Shown: one piece after another, positions 24,637-32,275 of the stretch | Layout: each line of letters begins with the position of its first letter | Numbering within the stretch: position 1 is the stretch's first letter | Source of the DNA: an uncultured Clostridium sp. | GTDB taxonomy: Bacteria; Bacillota; Clostridia; TANB77; CAG-508 | Reading direction: 5' to 3' | NCBI GenBank assembly: GCA_945946655.1 | Contig: CAMEWM010000014.1 | Coordinates: 1-34,882, forward strand | Length of the DNA stretch: 34,882 bases | Translations under genes and position numbers: made by a program | Notes under the pieces: generated by a model | Told to the model about the DNA's origin: nothing | The model's input: only the letters and a program-made list of their open reading frames with translations | The model's database searches: none

Positions 24637-25695
24637 ATGAGTAGAGCAAAGAAAAGAAGAATAAGAAAATCAACAAGAATTGCATATATTTTAATACTTG
24701 TAATTGTCCTAATTTTTTCTATTAGCCAGTGCATTTTACTCCTAAAAGAAGATGAAACAAGTTACAAGAAAAAAGAAGTATACAATTATACAAATAAATT
24801 TGCTTATGACTATACAGTAAATTTAATAAAAAATAAATATATAGATGAATCATCATTAGGAATGGAACAACAAGTCTATATAACAGATTTAATAGATAAT
24901 CTAGCATTAAATTTAAACTATTCATATATTGCCTCGACAGACTCTAGTATAAATTACAAATATAGCATAACTGGGAAATTAGTAGCTGTATACACTAGAG
25001 ATGGTGATGAGCAAAAGATATTAGAGAAAAACTATAATTTATTGGAAGAACAAAATAAAACTTCTAATGGAAAAGAAATAGATATAGCAGAAAATTTAGA
25101 ATTAAACTTACAAGAACAAAACAAACTTATAAAAGATTTTGAACAAAACATGAATATGTCTGTAGATGCTACATATACAGTAATTTTGAATATTGAAACA
25201 GATACTAAAGTTGAAGGAGAAGATGTAAATAATAAAATTAGTCCAAAGGTAATAATAGATGTAGGAAAGAAAACAACTAAAATATCTGGAGAGAATAATC
25301 AAGAAGATACAAAGTACATATCAACAAAAGTTGCAGAAAACAAGACTCCAAATAAATCATATTTTGTAATATATGGAATAGTTATAGCTATTGCACTAAT
25401 AGCTTTAAGATACTTGTTAAGAAAGACAGAATCTACAGTTATTATTAGAAATGAATATAGACAAGAAATTAATAGAATTATAAGACTTTGCCAAGATAAG
25501 ATAGTCCAAGTAAAGAGCCAACCTGATATTGATAAAGATAAGCTAATTGAGGTAAAAGACTTTGGAGAGTTAGTAAAATTGTCAGAGGAGCTATTTAAGC
25601 CTATACTATTCTGGGAAGATAGAGATAAATCTGAATCTTGGTTTATTGTAATGAGCAATAATACAATTTATAGACATATTATAAAGAAAGACTAG
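24637..25695 (+). CDS. DUF5305-type membrane protein
   Basis: A 352-residue protein with a basic N-terminus, a first helix (about 13-34), a large external region (35-245) and a second helix (about 247-266), then a cytoplasmic tail of about 85 residues. The external part contains the YNYTNKFAYDYTVNLI start and repeated beta strands (LNYSYIASTDSSINYKYSI, TVILNIET) like DUF5305 proteins, which are often encoded next to Ser/His signal peptidases. It starts 16 bases after the peptidase gene and ends 4 bases before the next one. A scaffold or assembly role for the surface fibre is inference. Confidence 0.7.
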   Translation: MSRAKKRRIRKSTRIAYILILVIVLIFSISQCILLLKEDETSYKKKEVYNYTNKFAYDYTVNLIKNKYIDESSLGMEQQVYITDLIDNLALNLNYSYIASTDSSINYKYSITGKLVAVYTRDGDEQKILEKNYNLLEEQNKTSNGKEIDIAENLELNLQEQNKLIKDFEQNMNMSVDATYTVILNIETDTKVEGEDVNNKISPKVIIDVGKKTTKISGENNQEDTKYISTKVAENKTPNKSYFVIYGIVIAIALIALRYLLRKTESTVIIRNEYRQEINRIIRLCQDKIVQVKSQPDIDKDKLIEVKDFGELVKLSEELFKPILFWEDRDKSESWFIVMSNNTIYRHIIKKD

Positions 25696-25699
25696 ATAT

Positions 25700-26329
25700 A
25701 TGATAAAAAGAGAAAAATTTAAAATTAAAAGAAAAAAGGGCAGAGTGGCCAATATATCTTTAATATTATTTTCACTAGTACTTATAATTACACTAATAAC
25801 AATATCTTATGCAAAATGGACTACAACACTTACAATTGAGGGGACTGCTATAGCAAAAGAACCAGAGTTACCAGTTGAACCGGTTAAGCCAAGTACAGAT
25901 TCAGATAGATTTACAACGAATACATCATTTGCAACAGGATTTTTTGGAATAGAAACATTTAAAGTGGTTGAAGATACCGTTGAAGGAAATGTAATTACTA
26001 CTAAGATAGCCAATGGAACAAAAACATGGCTTTCTTCAACAACTACTGCTACGTTTACATTAGAAATACAAAACAATTCAGACTCAACATACACGGATGG
26101 AAATGTAACATATACCAAAGAAGATTCACAGGGATATATGAATCCGACTACACAAACACTATCTAGTAAGACTGTTGCAAGTGGAGAAACAGTTACCCTA
26201 ACATGCGAAGTTAAACTAAAAGCAAATGCAAATATAAATATTGGATCATATGTACTTTATAAAATAGAATTTACCTCTGCAAGCGGACAAAAGCAATATT
26301 ATTATTATAAAATTTTAATATCAGAATAA
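25700..26329 (+). CDS. Second TasA-like surface protein with SipW-type signal
   Basis: A 209-residue exported protein. A highly basic start and helix (about 17-37) lead to SYAKWTTTLTIEGTA, the same LTIxGTA layout as the first gene, with a Pro-rich linker (ELPVEPVKPS) and then a beta-rich domain with ATFTLEIQNNSDSTY and the C-terminal YYYYKILISE. It is probably a second substrate of the SipW-like peptidase and a minor fibre or anchoring subunit, comparable to TapA in position but not in sequence. No LPxTG motif is visible. It starts 4 bases after the DUF5305 gene. Confidence 0.75.
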   Translation: MIKREKFKIKRKKGRVANISLILFSLVLIITLITISYAKWTTTLTIEGTAIAKEPELPVEPVKPSTDSDRFTTNTSFATGFFGIETFKVVEDTVEGNVITTKIANGTKTWLSSTTTATFTLEIQNNSDSTYTDGNVTYTKEDSQGYMNPTTQTLSSKTVASGETVTLTCEVKLKANANINIGSYVLYKIEFTSASGQKQYYYYKILISE

Positions 26330-26360
26330 AAACTAGCCACATGGTGAAGTGGCTAGTTTT
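26329..26360. terminator. Bidirectional terminator between the TasA-like operon and XRE gene
   Basis: A perfect 12-bp stem (26329-26340 with 26349-26360) with A and T runs on opposite sides, so it can stop transcription from both directions. Confidence 0.92.
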
Positions 26361-26373
26361 GTACTATATAAAA

Positions 26374-26694
26374 TTAACTAATATTTTTTAGAAATAAAGC
26401 GAATTTCTCAAGAGTTTTACAACCTGAGGATATTTGAGCATCAGAGTAGTTAGATAAAGCTTTCCTTACTTCTAATGGAAGAGCAGGATCTTTTCCAAAT
26501 AAGATGTAATCAGAAGTTAGACCGGTTACATTGCAAAGAATTTGTAATTTTTCAAAAGATAAACTGCCTTCTCCTTTTTCAATCATACCAAGATATTGAC
26601 CAGAAATACCAAGCATACTTGCAAGTTCCTGCTTAGAAAGATTCATATTTAGACGTATATTTTTTATTCTTATACCAATTTCTTTCTTTAACAT
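26374..26694 (-). CDS. XRE-family helix-turn-helix regulator
   Basis: A 106-residue DNA-binding protein. The Cro/C1-type helix-turn-helix covers about residues 6-62 (RIKNIRLNMNLSKQELASML, GISGQYLGMIEKGEGSLSF, FEKLQILCNVTG). The 40-residue tail could support oligomerisation. Start ATG 26694 has AAAGG ten bases upstream; TTG 26703 in frame is too near that site. The gene faces the TasA-like operon end to end. In Bacillus, the XRE protein SinR controls tapA-sipW-tasA, so a regulatory link is attractive, but it rests only on proximity and family. Confidence 0.88.
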   Translation of the reverse strand: MLKKEIGIRIKNIRLNMNLSKQELASMLGISGQYLGMIEKGEGSLSFEKLQILCNVTGLTSDYILFGKDPALPLEVRKALSNYSDAQISSGCKTLEKFALFLKNIS

Positions 26695-26785
26695 AATTAT
26701 CAAACCTTTCTATATATATTTAATATAATTCTAAAATTTTAGATAAATTTGAAAGAAATAAAAAGAACTACAAATTTATAGCAAA

Positions 26786-26814
26786 ATATGACAATATATG
26801 ATATTATATGACAA
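26786..26814 (+). promoter_or_regulatory. Tandem ATATGACAA boxes upstream of the Spo0A-C-type gene
   Basis: ATATGACAA occurs at 26786-26794 and 26806-26814, exactly 20 bases apart, in the same orientation. The opposite strand reads TTGTC, the core of the Spo0A box (TTTGTCRAA). A matching pair with the same spacing lies after the gene (27655-27681). They are possible binding sites of the regulator itself. Confidence 0.55.
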
Positions 26815-26850
26815 GAAAATGATTAATAATATAAAAAGGTGAGAAAATCT

Positions 26851-27630
26851 ATGAAACTATTATTGATAGAAGATGACAAAAGAGAATGCGAAAAATTTAA
26901 AAATATTGTAGATAAAAGAGATGATATAGAATTTGTTGGAATAACAAATTCTTCTGAAGAAGGATTAAAAATATTAAAAAATAATAGAATTGACGCTATA
27001 ATATTGGATTTAGAACTAAATGCAGGAAAAGGAAGTGGCTTTGAATTTTTACAAAATATAAAGAAATTACAGTTTGATATATATCCTAAGATAGTTGTAA
27101 CCACCAATGTCTATTCAGATTCAGTATATGATTATTTACATGATAATAAAGTTGATTTTATATTTTATAAAAAACAGGAAACATATTCTGTAGAAAATGT
27201 TATTAATACATTAATGCTATTAAAAGAATATAAAGAAACATCAAATAATAATATATTAGACGAGAATACTAATAGTCACGAAGACTTAATAAAAATAATA
27301 TCAGATAAGGTGAATAATGAATTAGACTTAATAGGAATAAGCACGCATCTACAAGGAAGAAAGTATTTGTATGATGCGATTATGTATCTTTTATCAAAAG
27401 ACAGTGATGATAGCAGAATTTCTATAAATCAATATTTAATTGCCAAATATAAGAAATCAAGTAGTACAATAAGTAGAGCCATGCAAAATGCTATATTACA
27501 TGCATGGAGAATATCATCCATAGAAGATTTAGAAACTTATTACAAAGCTAAAATCAATTATGAAACAGGAGTCCCTACACCTGTAGAATTTATATATTAC
27601 TATGTAGATAAAATAAAGAAGATGCTATAG
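26851..27630 (+). CDS. Response regulator with Spo0A-type DNA-binding domain
   Basis: A 259-residue protein. The receiver domain (1-120) has D8-D9, the phosphorylation Asp53 (IILDLEL) and the Lys in FIFYKKQ. The C-terminal part (about 150-259) follows the Spo0A_C pattern: LDLIGISTHLQGRKYLYDAI, then IAKYKKSSSTISRAMQNAIL, HAWRISS, and PTPVEFIYYYVDKI, where Spo0A has the equivalents of GYQYL, the recognition helix and KPTNSEFIAM. It is either a divergent Spo0A or a paralogue; the receiver is not very Spo0A-like, so I favour a paralogue. ATG 26851 follows AAGGTGAG. The peptide ORF and GHKL kinase follow, and the kinase is its likely partner. Confidence 0.85.
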   Translation: MKLLLIEDDKRECEKFKNIVDKRDDIEFVGITNSSEEGLKILKNNRIDAIILDLELNAGKGSGFEFLQNIKKLQFDIYPKIVVTTNVYSDSVYDYLHDNKVDFIFYKKQETYSVENVINTLMLLKEYKETSNNNILDENTNSHEDLIKIISDKVNNELDLIGISTHLQGRKYLYDAIMYLLSKDSDDSRISINQYLIAKYKKSSSTISRAMQNAILHAWRISSIEDLETYYKAKINYETGVPTPVEFIYYYVDKIKKML

Positions 27631-27654
27631 ATTAGTAATACAAAACTACAAAAA

Positions 27655-27681
27655 ACGACAAAATATCAAAAAATGTGACAA
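27655..27681 (+). promoter_or_regulatory. Tandem GACAA boxes before the peptide ORF and kinase
   Basis: GACAA begins at 27657 and 27677, again 20 bases apart, with matching AT-rich spacing to the pair at 26790/26810. The complements read TTTGTCGTT and TTTGTCACA, near the Spo0A box consensus. They probably control the short transcript or the kinase gene. Confidence 0.5.
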
Positions 27682-27697
27682 AGGTTCACTACTCAAA

Positions 27698-27732
27698 ATC
27701 ACTTATACCAAGCGGTATGAGTGATATCTTTT
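27698..27732 (+). terminator. Terminator or attenuator after the Spo0A-C-type gene
   Basis: A 12-bp stem (27698-27709 with 27714-27725, one G-T pair), loop AAGC, then a T-rich tail. It lies between the GACAA boxes and the peptide ORF, so if transcription starts at those boxes it would act as an attenuator. Confidence 0.8.
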
Positions 27733-27769
27733 TATTGTAAAAAATAAAAAGATGGGTGGTGAACGAAAG

Positions 27770-27820
27770 ATGACTTGGGACGAATTCTGGGAGTGGGTAA
27801 GATACATTATGGGAATATAA
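27770..27820 (+). CDS. Candidate 16-22 residue tryptophan-rich peptide
   Basis: ATG 27770 opens a short frame encoding MTWDEFWEWVRYIMGI. An in-frame ATG at 27752 would add MGGERK, and the GGTGGTG site lies between these two starts, so I favour 27770. Trp, Phe, Val, Tyr and Ile fall on one face of a helix and Asp/Glu/Arg on the other, giving a small amphipathic peptide. It has no signal sequence and no Cys for an AgrD-type ring. It sits between two hairpins (27698-27732 and 27868-27912) and directly before a polytopic GHKL kinase, which suggests a signal peptide or a leader peptide. It may also be a chance ORF; nothing but context and composition supports it. Confidence 0.45.
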   Translation: MTWDEFWEWVRYIMGI

Positions 27821-27867
27821 CTTCCTATTGAAATGAACTAAACAAATAAGAACATATTTAGATGATT

Positions 27868-27912
27868 AGCAAAGATGTAATTAACGCTTAAAAGCTTGAT
27901 TGCATCTTTGCT
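27868..27912 (+). terminator. Long hairpin between peptide ORF and kinase
   Basis: AGCAAAGATG (27868-27877) pairs with CATCTTTGCT (27903-27912). Pairing continues inwards with small defects to a GCTT/AAGC tip, giving about 20 pairs. The tail TTTAATATA is only partly T-rich. It may end the short peptide transcript or act as a leader structure of the kinase gene. Confidence 0.6.
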
Positions 27913-27940
27913 TTAATATATAATAAAATAAAAAAGGCTA

Positions 27941-29422
27941 ATGATGAGTGAAAATTTAATTATTACGATAATAAAAATATTATTTATTAATGTATATATA
28001 TTAATAATAAATTTTAAGATTTTGAATAAAGACATTAAAGCAAGAGAGATTATAAAAATAGTATTAGTAAGCTCTATAATTACCATTATATATACTGTTA
28101 TGGTGAATTATTTGGATAATATATTTATGATCATCATGACTTACTTTGTTCAATTAATATTTCTACAATTTTTAATAGAAAAGAATAAAGAGTCTTTATT
28201 CATAACGAACCTAATATCTAATGCAATTGTGTATATATTATTTGGCATATCAGTACTATTAGAATCACCAATAATTATGAAGATGGGAGTAAGGAATAGA
28301 GTAATAAACCTTGTTTGTATATTAATAATAGAAATATGTATCATATTCGTATGCTTTAAAATAAGGAGATTTAAACATGGATTGTTGTTTTTGCAAAATA
28401 CAACAAATTATGATTTTATCAATATTATCATGATAAACATGAGTGCTATAGCAATATTAATATATTGCCTAGTTGGAAATTATTATGATCCCTCAACTAG
28501 AAATTTATTTGTTTGTTTTATTATAGTAGGAATAATTATGATAATCATGATCCAAAAAACATTAACCTTATATTATAAGCAAAAATTATTATCAAAGACA
28601 ATTGAAGATTATAAGAATGAGTTAGCAGATAAAGATGAACAGATAAAAAAGCTGTCGGAAGAAAAGTATGAAATTAGTAAATTAAACCATCAATTCTATA
28701 ATAGACAAAAAGCTCTAGAATTGAAGGTACAAGAAGCTATTAGCGATATTAATATAGAAGCAGGAAACGAATTAGCTATTGTTAAACAAATTGATGATTT
28801 ATCTAAAGAATATTCAAAAGGGCTAGAAGGTATTAAGGGATTAGATAAACTACCTTCAACTAATGTAGAAGAGATAGATGACATGTTTAAATATATGCAA
28901 GCTGAATGTAAGAAAAATGACATTGATTTTAAATTACAGATAAATGGGAATATCAATCATATGATCAATAAAATTATACAAAAGAATAAATTAGAAACAC
29001 TAATTGGAGATCATATTAGAGATGCGATAATAGCCATTAATGCGGGTAATAATAAATTTAGGAGCATATTAACTATTTTAGGAATTAAAGACGATTGTTA
29101 TGAGTTATGTATCTATGATAGTGGTGTTGAATTTACAATCGATACATTACTAAAATTAGGAATAGAGCCAACTACTACACATAGAGATACAGGTGGTAGT
29201 GGAATTGGATTTATGACTACATTTGAAACTATGAAGGAAACTAAAGCTAGTCTAATAATAAATGAAAAGTCTACACCATCAGTAAATGATTATACAAAAG
29301 CAGTAACGATAAGATTTGATGGTAAAAATGAATATAGAATTTGCTCATATAGAGAAGATAAAATCAAAAAGAAAACAAAAGATAATAGAATAATTATATG
29401 TAATCAAAATAGAAGTATATAA
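27941..29422 (+). CDS. GHKL (AgrC-like) membrane sensor histidine kinase
   Basis: A 493-residue kinase. About six to seven hydrophobic helices fill residues 5-215. A coiled-coil linker (about 218-250, DEQIKKLSEEKYEISKL) leads to the phosphoacceptor segment LNHQFYNRQKAL, where GHKL kinases carry His. The C-terminal GHKL ATPase domain has the N box (IGDHIRDAIIAINAG), CIYDSGVEF and the GGSGIGFMTTF glycine loop. This is the architecture of AgrC/ComD-type peptide receptors. AAGG lies before ATG 27941; ATG 27944 is an alternative. AgrC kinases normally pair with LytTR regulators; here the nearest regulator has a Spo0A-type domain, an unusual combination. No agrB-like gene is in the window. Confidence 0.88.
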   Translation: MMSENLIITIIKILFINVYILIINFKILNKDIKAREIIKIVLVSSIITIIYTVMVNYLDNIFMIIMTYFVQLIFLQFLIEKNKESLFITNLISNAIVYILFGISVLLESPIIMKMGVRNRVINLVCILIIEICIIFVCFKIRRFKHGLLFLQNTTNYDFINIIMINMSAIAILIYCLVGNYYDPSTRNLFVCFIIVGIIMIIMIQKTLTLYYKQKLLSKTIEDYKNELADKDEQIKKLSEEKYEISKLNHQFYNRQKALELKVQEAISDINIEAGNELAIVKQIDDLSKEYSKGLEGIKGLDKLPSTNVEEIDDMFKYMQAECKKNDIDFKLQINGNINHMINKIIQKNKLETLIGDHIRDAIIAINAGNNKFRSILTILGIKDDCYELCIYDSGVEFTIDTLLKLGIEPTTTHRDTGGSGIGFMTTFETMKETKASLIINEKSTPSVNDYTKAVTIRFDGKNEYRICSYREDKIKKKTKDNRIIICNQNRSI

Positions 29423-29435
29423 TACTTCTATTTTG
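29405..29435 (+). terminator. Terminator overlapping the end of the GHKL kinase gene
   Basis: A perfect 14-bp stem (29405-29418 with 29422-29435) with a 3-base loop. The left arm encodes the last codons. Confidence 0.75.
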
Positions 29436-29529
29436 TGGTTAAATTAAATAAAATAGTTATTTTCAAAAACTTGAAATTTAATAGTAGTAATATTAAAATA
29501 ACGATAGGAAGACATATGGAGGATAACAA

Positions 29530-32157
29530 ATGATTCAATTATTTGAAGTAAAGAGAAAAATAAAAAAATTAAAAAGAGAAGACAAAGAATTAATTGAGAA
29601 ATATTCTGAAATATCTATCAACACAAGAGAGGAAATATTAAGAGAATATAATACTTCTGAAAGTGGAATATCAGATGAAGAAGCGGAAAAAATATTCACT
29701 GAAAATGGACCAAATGTAGTAGTAAAAAATGAAAAGAAAAGTAGATTATATTTCCTATTTAATAGTTTTAAAGATAAATTCATCTTAATACTAATAGTAC
29801 TAGCTATTGTAAATTATTTCTTAAGTGATGCTATTAGTACTTATATAATATTAGGTATAGCAGTTATCAGTGCACTTATTAGATATTTTCAAGATTATAG
29901 TGTATATAAATTTAATCAAGAATTAAAATCAAAAATGTATACAACTACACATATATTGAGAAATGGCAAAGAAGAAGAGATTAGAGTGGAAAAAGTTGTA
30001 CTAGGTGATATTGTAAAGTTAAGTGCTGGAGCAATGATACCAGCTGACTTAATATTGATAGATAGTAAAGACTTATTTGTAAATCAATCTGTATTTACTG
30101 GAGAAAGCGTACCAGTAGAGAAAATTGCGCAGAATGGAAATGGAGCAAAAGAAATTTTTTCTATTTCAAATATCTGTTTGATGGGATCAAGTGTAATAAG
30201 TGGAAGTGCTACCGGGGTAGTGATAAACACTGGATTTAATACATATTTAGGAAGAATGAGCAAGGAAGTAGAAAATAAAAAAGAAACTACGAATTTTGAA
30301 CAGGGAATGAATAATATCACAAAGATGCTTATAAAATATATGGTTATTGTATCAATAGCAGTTTTTGTAATCTATGGATTTATTAGAAAAGACTGGATTG
30401 AAGCAATTTTATTTGCTCTATCAGTAGCAGTAGGTATTACTCCGAGTATGTTACCTATGATTGTGAATGTAAACTTAACAAGAGGAACTGAAGTATTAGC
30501 AAAGAAGAAAACTTTGGTAAAGAATATAAATTCAATTCAAAATTTAGGTGCAATAGATATATTATGTACAGATAAAACTGGAACTTTAACAGAAGATAAA
30601 ATAGTCCTTCAGAAATATATAGATGTTAATGGAAATGAAGATATATCAATTTTGGAATATGCGTATCTGAACAGTTATTTTGGAACGGGTATGAAGAACT
30701 TGGTTGATAGAGCGATTATCAATTATGGAAATGACAAAAATATGCAATGTATAGTTAATGAATATAAAAAAATAGATGAAATTCCATTTGATTATACTAG
30801 AAAAAGAATGAGTGTTGTTGTATGTAATAGCAAAAACAATGGATATAGAATGCTAACAAAGGGAGCACTCGAAGAAATTTTAAAAGTATGTGATAAGGTA
30901 AAATACAATGGACAAATAAAAATATTAACTCCAGCATTAATTGAAGAAGTGGAACAAAAAGCCAAAGAATATGCTGTTCAAGGAATGCAAGTTATAGCCT
31001 TGGCATCAAAAAGAGAATATAGAGGTATAAATGTATTTAATGTTTCAGATGAAAAAGATATGACTTTTATAGGATTTGTAGCATTCTTAGATCCTGCTAA
31101 AAAAGATGTAAAAGAAACTTTAAGGAAGTTAAAGAAGATAGGTATAACTACTAAGATTCTAACAGGTGACAATCCATATGCTACAGGAAACATTTGTAAG
31201 CTAGTAGGTATAGATAATAGTAAAATTTTATTAGGAACAGATATTGATGAGATGAATGACGAAGAACTTGCACATAAGGTGGAAGAGATTTCTGTGTTTG
31301 CCAGAATGAATCCATTACAAAAAGAGAGAGTAGTCACTCAATTAAAGAAAAATGGACATGTGGTAGGATATATGGGCGATGGAGTAAATGATTCACCATC
31401 ATTACATGTATCTGATGTTGGAATATGTGTAAATACAGCCACGGATATAGCGAAAGAAGCGGCTGATATAATTTTACTAGAAAAGAATTTAAAGGTAATT
31501 TATAATGGAGTAATAGAGGGAAGAAAAGTATATGGAAATATTATTAAATACATGAAGATGGCTCTTAGTGCTGACTTTGGAGATGTATTTAGTATAGTAA
31601 TAGCAAGTATATTCTTGCCATTCTTACCATTACTTCCTATACAAATGTTATTACAAGATTTTTTATATGATATATCACAAATAGCAATTCCTTATGATGA
31701 TGTAGATAAAGAATTTTTAGAAAAGCCTAAAAAGTGGAGTACAAAAGGAATTAGCAAATTTATGAATGTTATGGGTATTACCAGTTCAATTATAGATGTA
31801 ATAGCTTTTATTGGGTTTTGGTTTTTATTTGGATATAACGCAGGAAAAGAAACATTTTTCCAAACAGCTTGGTTTGTAGAATGTTTAATTTCGGAAACTA
31901 TGATAATACATTATGTACGTACAGCTAAGAAACCTTTCCTAGAGTCAAGAGCCAACAAATGGCTGACACTAGGCACAATTGCAACAATATTAGGAACAAT
32001 TCTTACACCTATAATATTGCACAACATACCAAGCTTCCATTTTGAAATATTACCACTTAGCTACTATGGATTTGTAATAGTATTACTAGCAATTTATTCA
32101 ATACTAGTAGAAATTATAAAGAAAAAATATATAAAAAAATATGGAGAATGGTTGTAA
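29530..32157 (+). CDS. mgtA: P-type Mg2+-translocating ATPase (MgtA type), copy 1
   Basis: An 875-residue type IIIB P-type ATPase that imports Mg2+ using ATP. Visible parts are the actuator TGES (VFTGESVPVEK), the phosphorylation loop with D348 (CDKTGTLTE pattern), KGALEEI for nucleotide binding, LTGDNPYAT and MGDGVNDSPSL of the hinge. About ten helices are present, and the MgtA-specific IAIPYDDVDKEFLEKPKKW segment lies between C-terminal helices. GGAGG lies 8 bases before ATG 29530. The 107-base upstream region shows no M-box riboswitch pattern. A second copy follows 118 bases later. MgtA-type pumps are normally induced when Mg2+ is scarce; no control element for this is apparent. Confidence 0.92.
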   Translation: MIQLFEVKRKIKKLKREDKELIEKYSEISINTREEILREYNTSESGISDEEAEKIFTENGPNVVVKNEKKSRLYFLFNSFKDKFILILIVLAIVNYFLSDAISTYIILGIAVISALIRYFQDYSVYKFNQELKSKMYTTTHILRNGKEEEIRVEKVVLGDIVKLSAGAMIPADLILIDSKDLFVNQSVFTGESVPVEKIAQNGNGAKEIFSISNICLMGSSVISGSATGVVINTGFNTYLGRMSKEVENKKETTNFEQGMNNITKMLIKYMVIVSIAVFVIYGFIRKDWIEAILFALSVAVGITPSMLPMIVNVNLTRGTEVLAKKKTLVKNINSIQNLGAIDILCTDKTGTLTEDKIVLQKYIDVNGNEDISILEYAYLNSYFGTGMKNLVDRAIINYGNDKNMQCIVNEYKKIDEIPFDYTRKRMSVVVCNSKNNGYRMLTKGALEEILKVCDKVKYNGQIKILTPALIEEVEQKAKEYAVQGMQVIALASKREYRGINVFNVSDEKDMTFIGFVAFLDPAKKDVKETLRKLKKIGITTKILTGDNPYATGNICKLVGIDNSKILLGTDIDEMNDEELAHKVEEISVFARMNPLQKERVVTQLKKNGHVVGYMGDGVNDSPSLHVSDVGICVNTATDIAKEAADIILLEKNLKVIYNGVIEGRKVYGNIIKYMKMALSADFGDVFSIVIASIFLPFLPLLPIQMLLQDFLYDISQIAIPYDDVDKEFLEKPKKWSTKGISKFMNVMGITSSIIDVIAFIGFWFLFGYNAGKETFFQTAWFVECLISETMIIHYVRTAKKPFLESRANKWLTLGTIATILGTILTPIILHNIPSFHFEILPLSYYGFVIVLLAIYSILVEIIKKKYIKKYGEWL

Positions 32158-32275
32158 AACAAATAAAATTCAAAATCTCTCGAATTTTGAGAACAATAAA
32201 AAATTTATAAAAATATAATAAATTAATGTCAAATTACAAACAATAAATTATATTCTGAAGGAAAGAAGTGTTTGT

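Noticed and set aside
29423-29529. M-box riboswitch before the first MgtA gene
   Set aside because: The region is too short and shows no paired elements of the expected size.
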